Shown here one piece after another: positions 47,901 through 58,100 of a DNA stretch of 64,000 nucleotides. Both the position numbers and the translations under genes were made by a program. The DNA lies in contig NC_063982.1 of assembly GCF_932276165.1 (NCBI RefSeq), forward strand, positions 2,683,501 through 2,747,500, written 5' to 3'. Each line of letters starts with the position of its first letter. Within the stretch, counting starts at the first letter, position 1. Origin of the DNA: Plutella xylostella. Lineage: Eukaryota > Arthropoda > Insecta > Lepidoptera > Plutellidae. The notes beneath the pieces were generated by a model, which was not told the DNA's origin, ran no database searches, and worked only from the letters and a program-made list of their open reading frames with translations.

Positions 47901-50645
47901 TACGAATAGCAACGTGGAACATAAATGGGCTGGTATCTAGCCGAAATGAATTAGAATTACTCATCAAAAGTAATAAACTAGATGTTATACTTATATCTGA
48001 ATCTCATGTCACAGATAAGACAATATTCAATGTTAAAAACTTTTCAACGTACTTCACCCCCCACCCTGATGGTACATCACATGCCGGCACCGCAATATTG
48101 ATAAAGACCAGCATCAAACACCATGCTCTCCAACCCTATCAAAAACATAGTATCCAAGCCACATCCATTAGAATTGAAGATACTTCGGACTACTTAAACC
48201 TATCTGCAGTTTATTGTCCACCCAAGCATAAAATTAAAGAGGAGCTATTCACTGACTTTTTTAATTCTCTCGGAAGCAGATTTATTGCTGGAGGTGATTT
48301 CAACTCAAAAAACACCTACTGGGGATCCCGTACTACCACGACTCGGGGACGCGAGCTGAAGAAGTGTGTGGACTCAAATCATCTTACACCCTTATCTACT
48401 GGTGAACCAACGTACTGGCCAACTGACCCAAATAAAAAGCCTGATCTATTAGATTTCTTTATATGTCGAAATATATGTCAACTTCATACTCTTGTCGAGT
48501 CATGTTTTGATGGATCCTCTGATCACACTCCTGCCATCCTAACACTGAGCTCAACTGTTATAAATGTCGGCTACAACGAGACTTTATGTAACAAGGATAC
48601 AGATTGGGACAGCTTCCAAGATTACATAAATGATAATATTGACATGCACATGCCCCTTAAAACCAGTGAAGACGTTGAAACCGCATGCTCATACATCACT
48701 AACCTTATCCAAGTGGCAGCATGGAAAAGCTCACCTGAGGAGAAGCCTAATATACCTAAGCAGAATATCCCTCTTCATATTAAAAACAAAATACAAGATA
48801 AACGCAGATTGCGTAGAGTTTGGCACGCCTCAAGGCACCCAAGCGATAAAGCAGCTCTAAATAAAGCATCTCGTGAGTTAAAGAAGATTCTACAGGAAGC
48901 TAAAAATGCCACCGTCAATCACTATGTTACCTGTCTATCGGCCAATGGTAAAGGTGAACATTCACTGTGGAAAGCCACTAAAGGGCTGAATCAACCCCAA
49001 ATAGCAATTCCACCAATAAGATCAGGAACTACCTCATGGGCCCGGAGCGATAGTGAAAAAGCAGAAGTATTTGCTAAACATCTCGCGTCAGTCTTCCAGC
49101 CAAACGAAGGGGAAGAAGATACACTGATAGATGAAGTGCTAAATCAAGACTTTCAACTGGACCTACCATTGAAACCTACATCCCCGAGAGAAATCCATCG
49201 TAGAATTAAAGAGCTGGAAACCCATAAAGCACCCGGGTTCGACCTAATCACACCTAGAATCCTCAAAGAACTGCCTAGAAGATGTGTTGTATTCCTCGCA
49301 TGTCTATTCAATGCTATCTTTAGAACTCACCATGTACCGAGTATTTGGAAGGTATCTCAAATCATACTAGTTCACAAAAATGGGAAGCCCACCGACAGAG
49401 TCGACTCTTATCGCCCTATCAGCCTGACGCCGATACTATCAAAGTTGTGGGAAACAATTCTCCTTCATCGCCTTTCATCAACCTTGGCTAAGGAAAACAT
49501 TATCCCAGAACACCAATTTGGATTCCGAAAAATGCACGCCACAATTGAACAAGTCCACAGAGTATACAACGTGGTTCGGCAATGCTTCGAGAAGAAGGAA
49601 TACTGCTCTGCTGCATTCATTGACATTCAACAAGCATTTGACAGAGTTTGGCACAAAGGTCTCTTGTACAAAATCAAGACACTCTTACCTCACTCATTCT
49701 ATCCTATCTTATCATCATACCTCAGTAACAGACTATTTCAAGTCAAACAAAAAGAAGCAAGATCAAGCCTCTATGAATGTAAGGCAGGTGTCCCACAGGG
49801 ATCAGTCTTGGGCCCAGTTCTCTACAACATCTTCACCTCGGACATGCCCCAGACTCCGAGAGTAACTATAGCCACATATGCTGATGACGCGGCATTCCTA
49901 TCCTGTGATCGTGAACCCGAAATTGCATCACTAAATCTGCAACTCCAGCTGGACCAAACAAACATTTGGCTTAAGAAATGGCGCATAAAGGCAAGTGCTC
50001 AAAAATCAAACCACATCACGTTCACACTCAACAGAAGGGACTGCCCTGGTGTCAGATTGGGCGATGCTACTTTGCCCCACTCCAACTCTGTGAAATACCT
50101 TGGATTCCACTTGGACAGACGATTAACCTGGAGCAATCACATAAAAAAAAAGAGGGATGAACTGAACTTAAAATTCAAGAACTTATACTGGCTGCTGGGT
50201 CGACGGTCTGTTCTTTCAGTTGACAACAAACTTCTCATATACAACAGCATCCTGAAACCAATATGGACTTATGGGATTCCTCTATGGGGGTCAGCTGCCA
50301 AATCTAGCATAATGTGCTTACAAAGGGCTCAAAACAATGTCCTAAAAGCCATATGTAACCCACCTTGGTTTATAAAAACAAGTGAAGTTCACGATTACCT
50401 GGGGGTACCGACAGTACAGGAAGAAATTGCTTCATATAAAATGAAATACAAGCTCCGACTGGCAAATCATCCCAACTCACTGGCTTCTAATTTGCTAGAC
50501 CCATCTAACCTGACTCACAGGCTCAAGAGAGCAAATGTGCTGCATTAATAAAGGGGTACTCTGACAATGGTCAGATCTCTCTGAACGTCAATGATCTTTC
50601 CACAAATCTGATAAAAGTCTGGCGACTGATGGCAGATGCAACAAG

Positions 50646-50677
<32 letters not shown>

Positions 50678-53600
50678 AGTAGGACTAATGTGGGATGATA
50701 GATTTGTCTCCTACACTTCTCCATATAAACTTTGATAAGTATTTTTAGTAACTTTCAATTTGTATTTTAATTAGTACAATATAACTTTTCAGACAAAATA
50801 TAACTATACAAACAGCATATTCTATAAGACTCTATATTGATTTAGTAGTTATTTCAACAGACATAATATCTCAAGCTAGAGATCTTTCACTCTTAGGATA
50901 AAACTGTTTACGCTTGGTATCATACATATATTTTTTCCTGACTGTACATAATATAACACATACCTGTTCCTGGTACTGTTCGGTGGTCAGCTGTGACACC
51001 GCGTCGCCGCGCTCCCCTCGATGCAGACACACGTGGGCCACCTTGATCACGTATTCTAGCTTGCGCGGCTGCTCCTCTACCTGTGGGGTTAAAGGAAGAG
51101 AGAACTTTAAAATATATGTTATACTATCACTTGACTAGCCTTTGATAATCAATAAACAGACAATGTGGAGTGTCGGTGCAAAAGTAATTATCTCGACAAA
51201 TAAGACCGCTTTGTTTTTGTATGCGATATCTTGTTCATATAGTTTATAATAAAGTCCCTTGCTGTTGCTTGCAAGCTCTGCTTCACTTTAACCCATTGAG
51301 TGCCGAAGGTACCTAATGGTACGTACCTATGCAATATTGCGTAGTCGGCATTCAATGTGTTAAAAAGTAATACCATCGAGATTCCAGGATCAAAGGTATT
51401 CTATGTCCTTCTCCTAGTTTTTAGCTACCTCTCCCTACGAATTTTCAGCCAAATCTGTTCAGCCATTCTTGAGATATAAATAGTGCAACTAACTGGTTTT
51501 ATTTAATTATTATAGTGAAGATAGATAATTTATAAGTTATTGATAGAGGCTCTTTTCATAAATTCGTCTCTCGAGGCGATAATGTACATCTTGAATCTAG
51601 ATTATTCTAGATGTAGGTAAGTATACAATGTTTTTGATTGTTGCAAGATCACTGACTTGCACATAAAAATCCAAGGACATTAGGAACATTTTAGTTGTTT
51701 GACTTCAATCTTGACCTTGGTCAGGGCATATTCACCAAACTGCTCTAAATAGATCATCTATTTAAAAATGCAGAACTGATTATTTCTTACAGTAAAGAAA
51801 AACATAACTATATCTTGTCTCACATAAAATGTACCTTGTCAGAATCCACAAGACAAAATTTCAAATCGATAGGACATAAATAAAACATGGTATAAAGCTG
51901 CGTATAGAACGCCCAACGATGGATATTTATCATACATAATACGGGGCAGATTGCAGCAACGAAGGACAACGAAACCCCGTTTGTTAGGCCGGTCTGTATG
52001 CAGCTTAAGACCAATGTGAAATAACCAAATAACATATTTGACTCTTACCTTGGCAGCGAGGAAGAGGGCAGCAGCCGCTATGGAGTTCCGGTGAAATTGT
52101 GTGAATGAGTGGAACGCATAGAAGCGATGCATGTACACAATTGCCGTGTTGATACATAGTTGAGAGCTGTTGGGGACTGGTTAAGGATAATTGCGGTTAA
52201 AGTTTGGACTTAAAAATAATACAGTTATATGATAGCCGTTTCATAAAATTTATTTTAATAAGAATTGTTATTATTAATTACTATAATAAGTAAAGTGCAT
52301 ATAAAATGAGCCATGAGCCATGTGCCATTGAGGAGATATTTAGATAATAACAGGAAAAGACCAATTATTTCTAAAATTCTGTATGTAAACCTTTCCTACT
52401 TGAACATTACAGGCATTTGATGTTGTTTTAAGTACAGATGACCCTATCTTCTGATATTGATTACAGTATTTAATAACAAAGCAAAGGTGGTGTTTATGAC
52501 TCAGCCTTATCACATAAACAATGCATGTTTGGGTGGTAGAGTGTGTGAGTCATATTTTCACAAACATTATTCATACTTACCTAGAAAGTGTGTAAAAGTG
52601 TGATCATAATTAAGAATGATTCAATAGTAAACTTGAACTAACTTCTCTTTATACTCTTTCCTATCCATAAAATATATTTTTTGTTATGTTCAGTCAGATA
52701 GACAGACCCTGAAGTGAGCAGAAATAAGTTGCAAATGTCTATAAAAATGTAGCATAGATTCTCAAGGGACTTCTTCTCAAGGTTTTTGTTCTCACCATAA
52801 TTTTTATTACATTTCATCTTATGCACTACAGCCATAGTAAAGTAATGAGCTAACTTGTTATTATCGTCAGGGCTTTCAATGCATCTACACCCAGCAAAAA
52901 ATTATGTGGCGCTTTAGCAACAAGCATAAAAAGCCAATGCTTATGCAGGTGTTACCCTTAACAGGTTTGAATCTGCAGGTAAAAAAAGTGTAGAAGAGGG
53001 GTGCTTTAGTACAATAGGATATTGTATTGGCATTCTTCTTTTTATACCATTACAATGAGTAGTGTAGATTGTAAAATTTTGGACTGGAATAATATTGAAG
53101 ATGGTATTTGGACGCTTTTGGGCTAATCTCACAATTTTCTGTATATATTTTGAGTAACATGCATAATTTGAAGTATTAAATCCAATAGCAGAAAATATAA
53201 TTTAAACATCAATAACCATGACGCAATGTCTTGTTATTTACAGATTATGACTTATGAGGAGTATCCTAGCCCATGTTTGATTTTTTGCACTCCGGAATAT
53301 GAATATAGTGGCTTGTATGTATTGTTTTAGCATCATTTCCCGCAATCAGTGTACATTATGTATGTTTATTGTAATATGCACCTATAATACTCAGGTAAAA
53401 ATGTTCTAGACATGAGTAGACACAACTTTGTAATGACAAAAACATGTTATCAAGACTACAAGTAGCTGCCAACTGTAAACATTAGACAGAATTCGTGGAA
53501 ATCATTACAATTACAGATAAATACGTGCTCTTGCCCTTGCGTGATCATACGAGAGTGATAATGGCCTTACAATGTTATATCTTGTGGCAAGTTGATTCAG

Positions 53601-54279
53601 AAAACAGTCAATAAAAGTGTGGTGCGCAAATAATTCGCGATAAAAGCGCGGGATGCGGCGGTCACGACGTAGAACGAGGTCGATGATCAGACAACCTCCC
53701 TACGTCACAGCGTATACAGCTGTCAAGGGACACTGACCGAGAGTCGAGACATAACCACGCTATTCCACACATGACTATAACCTAAATCGATCTACCAATC
53801 TTTTGGATCGTTGGGGTTAATCTTAGCAGCGTGCATGCAAACTCTCACCTTTAGAAATCTAGGTCTCACCGCTAACGGGAATCCCCAGCGAGAAGCGAAA
53901 GTGCGTCAAACGACGCTGCTCACATAACCGAATTTCATCACACTTTCAATGCCTTGCTCACTGAAAACCACTCTCGGATGCACTCTGCCGCGATCCAATG
54001 CACATTTCATACATGAGAAACGATTTGTTTGACTAGAAATACACATTTTAGGCACATGACTCAACAAAAACATAGCACTAAAATCACCACACTTTCTGGA
54101 AAAGGATACACTTGGAGCCTCTGCCCCATGTCCTGTATGAGGTTGGCGGCCTGCTGCCGATAGGCCAGCTCTTTATCTGCATCTAAACAGCATCTTTTGC
54201 TTGGAGAATTCTGCAGTTGTTCTTTGGTAAAATACCATTTTTCTTGTTCTGGTGCTTTTGGTTTTTCTGGTGCAGCCAT
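37790..54279 (-). CDS. CycT: Cyclin T, regulatory subunit of P-TEFb
   Basis: Nuclear cyclin that activates CDK9 to phosphorylate the RNA polymerase II tail and release paused polymerase. Minus-strand exons: 54279-54110, 52166-52049, 51080-50964, 46413-46305, 45154-45018, 43602-43449, 42947-42843, 41909-41645, 41239-41117, 38942-37790. All junctions are GT-AG and in phase: 2451 bases, 816 residues. Residues 12-265 are the two cyclin boxes ([87 protein letters not shown]). After them comes a Ser/Gly linker, an Arg/Glu and Pro-rich region, a Lys/His-rich segment (about residues 612-650) like the His-rich CTD-interacting region of other T cyclins, three similar [12 protein letters not shown] motifs, and a Pro/Tyr-rich end. 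The start is [15 protein letters not shown]; an upstream in-frame ATG at 54315 is less likely. One intron holds a complete Jockey element. Confidence 0.93.
39233..39330 (-). pseudogene. Extra copy A of cyclin T exon 9
   Basis: 98 bases almost identical to the 3' part of exon 9 (CCGCAAGAGGTCCCGCAGCG to GTGCCTAGAAG), with an intact donor GTAATT. The native acceptor and first 25 bases are replaced by MITE sequence, which by chance offers CTTTTAG as an acceptor. 98 is not a multiple of three, so inclusion would shift the frame. It is flanked by duplicated intron sequence (38975-39232 resembles 40855-41116). Confidence 0.75.
39331..39440. mobile_element. Truncated MITE of the 13402-13543 family
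   Basis: Inner arms TAAAAGACATGCTGTGAC and GTGACAGCGTGTCTTTTAAC remain, plus the right outer arm (AGGTAGCC...GTGTAACAGGCTCTTA). The left outer arm is replaced by exon copy A. Confidence 0.55.
39456..40626. mobile_element. TIR element split by a Tc1-like insertion
   Basis: Left end AATTGAGGAAAGTGCTTGAA with CAACGCTGTG...AACATCTTTGTAACGAAGG; the right end is its complement (CCTTCGTTACAAAGATGTTA...GTTGTTCGAACACACTCCTCAATT). The middle is a Tc1-like element. Confidence 0.6.
39518..40509 (-). mobile_element. Tc1/mariner-like non-autonomous element, copy 2
   Basis: TIR CAGTGAAACTATAAAGTCCT at the left and TAATAGTTTCACTG at the right, flanked by TA. Internal blocks repeat those of 28251-29171 in reverse, including the transposase remnant and its apparent intron. 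Confidence 0.8.
40699..40796 (-). pseudogene. Extra copy B of cyclin T exon 9
   Basis: 98 bases matching exon 9 with a few changes (GTCGCGCAG for GTCCCGCAG) and an intact donor GTAACG. Upstream of it, remnants of the GACAGCATGTCTTTTATCCC MITE replace the acceptor and no substitute AG is evident. A MITE arm also precedes its other side (40630-40680). Confidence 0.75.
42073..42724 (+). mobile_element. hAT element with BED-type dimerisation-domain remnant
   Basis: TIR TAGAGATGAAACGGATA at both ends; ATTTAGAG duplicated at 42065-42072 and 42725-42732. Subterminal regions are crowded with CCGGATA/GGCCGGAT repeats. 42310-42474 encodes the hAT C-terminal dimerisation motif ([20 protein letters not shown]...HHNLPL) up to a stop. 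The catalytic region is deleted. Lies in a cyclin T intron. Confidence 0.85.
43090..43380. repeat. Insect SINE/LINE-tail repeat
   Basis: Contains GGGACCCCACGGCTTAACGT, GCCGTCCGAAGCATGGAAAC and CACCCATCCAATGGCTGGCT, blocks I associate with dispersed insect repeats. Boundaries and class are uncertain. Confidence 0.4.
46581..47894 (+). CDS. Jockey ORF1: Gag-like RNA-binding protein
   Basis: 437 residues. The N-terminal third is polar, Pro/Thr/Asn-rich. Residues about 190-275 ([20 protein letters not shown]...) form the domain that precedes the knuckles in Jockey Gags. Three Cys/His knuckles follow: [14 protein letters not shown] (from residue 277), [13 protein letters not shown] (296) and [15 protein letters not shown] (319). 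The C-terminus has a short amphipathic helix ([20 protein letters not shown]). It packages element RNA for retrotransposition. Confidence 0.9.
   Translation: MSLDNKTKQNKPPNLVQQVFHPGLFNTNIQCNKSNTSASDQSQLKPAVDTNNHESTPLKANTMTPRQPTWQRYPSAPNKRPCPSMSPPSPTSAVTTQNKYDSLPVDMVTDSQPSTNTHNKPPPIILYGIDDVNELSMLLESSINQSKFSFKIVNKNQLRISFSSIEDYKNALNILRSKNLIGHTFTPREEKCFRIVIKKLHFTTPHEAICKEIQATGNQVRGEIINARHGPEKKPTSTFFVNLEPHINNQRVKEIKYIFHQAVEIEDPKKAKTVVQCHRCQQYGHSKNNCMRPFRCVKCGDSHKTTLCPKKDRSTPAKCALCSGEHPASYKGCSVYKEIHSRKYGRSAPKKPTLSAEPAPMPAATAATIQPSISYAEKLKSLPTNNSKQDQFQPTDSTQLASIEKIITQQAEKIDILLQHISTLMSLITTLVSQLSK
47846..50548 (+). CDS. Jockey ORF2: endonuclease and reverse transcriptase
   Basis: The open frame overlaps the end of ORF1 in the -1 frame. 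It has no ATG before the endonuclease motifs; the first conserved residues, [10 protein letters not shown], lie directly after the ORF1 stop. Endonuclease: [28 protein letters not shown]. Reverse transcriptase: [77 protein letters not shown], the catalytic [11 protein letters not shown], then [13 protein letters not shown]. The C-terminal region ends [16 protein letters not shown]. All domains are uninterrupted. Translation probably needs a -1 shift or reinitiation at CAAAATAG. Confidence 0.88.
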   Translation, partial: HSHESNNHSRLSTIKIGSLRIATWNINGLVSSRNELELLIKSNKLDVILISESHVTDKTIFNVKNFSTYFTPHPDGTSHAGTAILIKTSIKHHALQPYQKHSIQATSIRIEDTSDYLNLSAVYCPPKHKIKEELFTDFFNSLGSRFIAGGDFNSKNTYWGSRTTTTRGRELKKCVDSNHLTPLSTGEPTYWPTDPNKKPDLLDFFICRNICQLHTLVESCFDGSSDHTPAILTLSSTVINVGYNETLCNKDTDWDSFQDYINDNIDMHMPLKTSEDVETACSYITNLIQVAAWKSSPEEKPNIPKQNIPLHIKNKIQDKRRLRRVWHASRHPSDKAALNKASRELKKILQEAKNATVNHYVTCLSANGKGEHSLWKATKGLNQPQIAIPPIRSGTTSWARSDSEKAEVFAKHLASVFQPNEGEEDTLIDEVLNQDFQLDLPLKPTSPREIHRRIKELETHKAPGFDLITPRILKELPRRCVVFLACLFNAIFRTHHVPSIWKVSQIILVHKNGKPTDRVDSYRPISLTPILSKLWETILLHRLSSTLAKENIIPEHQFGFRKMHATIEQVHRVYNVVRQCFEKKEYCSAAFIDIQQAFDRVWHKGLLYKIKTLLPHSFYPILSSYLSNRLFQVKQKEARSSLYECKAGVPQGSVLGPVLYNIFTSDMPQTPRVTIATYADDAAFLSCDREPEIASLNLQLQLDQTNIWLKKWRIKASAQKSNHITFTLNRRDCPGVRLGDATLPHSNSVKYLGFHLDRRLTWSNHIKKKRDELNLKFKNLYWLLGRRSVLSVDNKLLIYNSILKPIWTYGIPLWGSAAKSSIMCLQRAQNNVLKAICNPPWFIKTSEVHDYLGVPTVQEEIASYKMKYKLRLANHPNSLASNLLDPSNLTHRLKRANVLH
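52167..54109. other. Cyclin T intron 1
   Basis: AT-rich in its left half; 53590-54050 is GC-richer (for example ACGTCACAGCGTATACAGCT). No alternative cyclin T exon or other gene was supported. Confidence 0.5.
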
Positions 54280-55198
54280 TGAACGGATGTTCGAATGACT
54301 GTTGAACGCGAGCAAGCACGACGGATAGCTGTTCTCCGTCTAGATGCGTGAGTGGGAAAGGGACAGCGCTATTGCAGCGGCGACCGGATGTCGACCACGT
54401 TAACATTTGAGTGACTTACAATTTATAAACTTTGCATTTCACAAGAAACTCCATCAAAGTTGATTGATAACACGAAACTAAAATTAAATACTAATTTTTG
54501 AGCATACGACATGGACTGCAAGTGTGAATAAAGTTTGCGCCACAAGTTGTAATCGTGATAGGTATTTACACGGACGCCATTGCAAAAATCCTTGGTGAAC
54601 GTAGTGAAGACTCCGGAGATATAATTGGTGATCTGCAACAAACACAGGTTCGTTTCACTCCTCCACTATATTTTATTTTGTGAAGTAGACTTTGCGCTAT
54701 GTTATGTGCATATTTTTATAACATTTCATGAACTTTTTAACGCAAATAATTAACAATGAAATTACACACCAAAATTCTGTGTCGCACCTTGCAAATGGCC
54801 GACCCACCACTGAATTCAAAACACTTTGTTATTTTTTATGTAAACCTTATGATCCAGTTCTAGAAAACCATTAATTAATTATGGATAATTTGTTAATTAT
54901 TTTATTTTACTGCTTTATCCCTAAAAGAGATTTATATTCGGGTGTTAAAGTATTTTGTTTGAATTAAAAGTATCTATCATGATAATCCTTTCCGCTTTCC
55001 AAATCTCTTCCCGCATTTTGTGAGAAAAAAACTAAAAATTTTGAAAACTTTGGTGAACTTGATATTTTGCTTGCGTATTTTTTTGTTTATTTACATTTAT
55101 TACTTGAAATATTATTGTAATAAAAGTGCAATAACTAGTAGATTTGACCTTGATCTTGCGTGCGTATCGCTAGCGATTGATATTCGAACGCAGGCACT
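54280..55198. promoter_or_regulatory. Shared upstream region of the divergent cyclin T and KANSL2-like genes
   Basis: About 0.9 kb separates the two start codons. It contains the 5' leaders and presumably a bidirectional promoter. Near the KANSL2-like ATG is a palindromic TATCGCTAGCGATTGATA. No TATA box can be assigned confidently. Confidence 0.4.
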
Positions 55199-58100
55199 AT
55201 GTTCTCCATAAAAAATGAAAATATTGATGAACAACTATTTGCCCGTCACAACATACGAGTTTCACAGCGTAAGTTATCTTTATCTTATTTATTTTGCTCA
55301 CACTTTCATCTCCCTTTTACAAAGCGGTACGTACAAACTATAGATTTCCCTCAAAATCCGACATAGAAACCTCAAAAAACCCATATTTTTTTTTTTTTTA
55401 TTTTTATTTATTTATTAACAAACACATATTGGTACATATCATATTGCTAACCCGAACATGTCTCTATCCTACAATTTTCTCAGATATCATTTACCATCAG
55501 AACCTTAAACCCACACAACCAACCCAACACAGCACACAAAATCTCTCCTCAACCCCACAAATCTTCCACTAACATCACAAAAAAACCTCAAAATTTTCCA
55601 GTGGACCCAACCACCAGCATGGCACAACAGGCTCAGAACTCCAAGAAGCTGATCCATCTGCCTAAAGTCCGCATGCTGAGCCGTGGGCGCCCGCCTAGCT
55701 CCGGCGTGCGGATCACTAATGTGAAGAGCATCAAGCCGCCCGACCCCGAGACCGCCAAGAAGCAGGAGGAAGATAAGCTGAGGAAGAAGGTTAGATGGAT
55801 TCTGTTGTAGATTTTTGAGACATGTTAGTGGGATGTTAAGCTGCCTATCATAGTAGGGAAGTGTAAGGGTAGTGGCTGAGCCAAAAATTATTTGTACAAA
55901 ATCTCTACTCTTGGAGTATTCTCGATAACTGAGCACTCCCTGTGCTTTTTACATTTATTATGGTGTAAAGTTTAAGAAAGTTAGGTATTGGAAGTGTACA
56001 ATATGCTACTGTCCAAAATATCTGATAGCTGGCAGAGTTAAATGTTATGAAAACTACTAGTACAACAAAAGTATCCTTCATTTATTAAGGTATTTTTAAG
56101 ATTGAGCAACAAGAATTGTAGGCTGTATTAAATTAGTACTGTTGTTGTACCTGTAACTTAATAGCTTGTAAGTAACTCTTTTATCCACCAACAAAGGTTG
56201 GCTAGAAGAAATTGCTTTTTGGCAATAAGCCAGCTGGTGTCGCCACCTATCTTTTAATATATTTACTTTCATAATTTTCGCAAGGTTTCGATCCTAAAAT
56301 CCTTTTCCCTATTTCCGCTTATGTCGTGCACCGCAACGCTACGTGTGGCAACACTGTCTGCGCCACCCACAGACAATCAGTTCCGAAAACGAATTCATGG
56401 CCGCCGTCGCGCTAAGTTATTCGCGATTGAACTTATTTTCAAAATAGACGATTGGCTAGTTGCTAAAGTCTTCCGCTTCTTCTTTATTCGTGGTGAACCG
56501 CTAACCGAAGAATATCAGTGTGTGTGTTGAGTGCTGCAGTGCTTTGGATTGCTCTGATCTTTGATCGATCGAGCACGTGGCGCCAGGCGAGGGTCTGGAA
56601 GCCGGCCGCCTTTTCCTGGTCTCCTGAACTGCCTCCAGCGACCAGGTAGGTGCACGACACTTCATCAACCCTTTCCCTCGGTGAGACACCTTGCTGTAGT
56701 TTCTTTTATTTTTTTTCTATCGAAGGGACTCCGGCTTAGCGGCGTTACCACCTGCCATTGTATGCTTTTACTGTGTTTTTCAATTGTTATGTATTTATGT
56801 GTCTGAATACAATAAAGTGTTAAAATAAAATAAATATATAAATAATACAACAACATAGCACCCAGCCCGACCCAACTAATCAACTACTATTCTCCATTCC
56901 AGGTCCACAAAGAAATAGAAGCGAGATCCAAGTCCTGCGCGAACAAGAGCTATGAGTGTCTGCTCCCCGTGGTCACCGGCAGGGAGTACTGTGCCGAGCA
57001 CATCCTGCAAGACCCAACCGCCCCGTACAAGCAGTGCTCACACACATATAATAATGACAAGCGGTGCCCACTGCCCGCTCCGGCGCAGCAGCTTAGTGAC
57101 CGACGGGATCAGGGGTGAGTTGTGTTTGTATATTGTAGAGAGTTTCAAAATGAATGGGTTTGTGGTAGAGACAAAAAAGGTTAAAACCTACCAGCAGAAC
57201 AAGCATAATGATTCTTATATATTTTATTGATTGATAGAAACACATGCTCTTTTAAATTTATTTAGTACTTATTCTTCATTCTTCAAATTAAATAGGGTAT
57301 ACATAACATATTTTGCTGACTGTACTTTAGTCACAAGAAAAAGTTCCATTTAACATAGTCAACATAGTGGTGAATTTACTTTCAATGATTATGTATTGCT
57401 AAATATCAGTATGAAGTATGCTGTATTCCTAAATTAACATCATCACGTCCCCACTACTGAGGCACGGGTCTCCTTCCAAATAAGGAAATGTTTCAGGCCT
57501 AGTCCACCGCGCTGACCTAGTGCGGTTGGTAGACCAAATATATAACTATAATCCTTAAACTCCTCAGGTTATGCTTCGAGCACGCCCGCGCGGCGATGGC
57601 GGCCCGGCAGCGCGCCGCCGCCCCCCCGAAACCCGTCGCGTCCACCGAGACGCTGCTCAACCAGCTGCAGCATTATATCAAGTGAGTTGTGTACCTTATA
57701 TTCATCATTGACGTACATTTACTCAAAGGTTGAGTTTCATAGGCGTTTTTTCAATTTTCGTCGTTCGACTAGCCGTACTGCAAAATAGTGTGGCTTTAGG
57801 GTGCATTTCCACCAGATATGTGTTATGCAGCGATGATGTGAAAGATATACATTCCTATCAGTGCTATGCTATGTGGATTAAATCATATGATTGGTAGATA
57901 TCAAAAATCCGTACTTGGCCAGCGTGGTGGACTAGGCCTAAACCCTTCCTCCATTGGAAGGAGACCCGTGCTCCAGCAGTGGGGACGTAATGGGTCGTGA
58001 TGATGATGAAAAATCCGTAGCATCATAGCACAGCTTATATCTGGTAGAAAAGCACCCATACTGTACTGTACTATGCAGTACCTACCTGTGAGATCATTGT

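Larger units (their letters stand above)
46550..50674 (+). mobile_element. Full-length Jockey-type LINE with poly(A) tail and perfect target duplication
   Basis: 4.1 kb. ACTAGTAGGACTAA is duplicated exactly at 46536-46549 and 50675-50688. It has a ~31-bp 5' leader, two intact ORFs, a short 3' UTR and about 29 terminal A residues. Inserted antisense in the cyclin T intron between exons 3 and 4. The lack of disabling changes, the perfect duplication and the clean tail suggest a recent, possibly still competent insertion. Confidence 0.92.
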
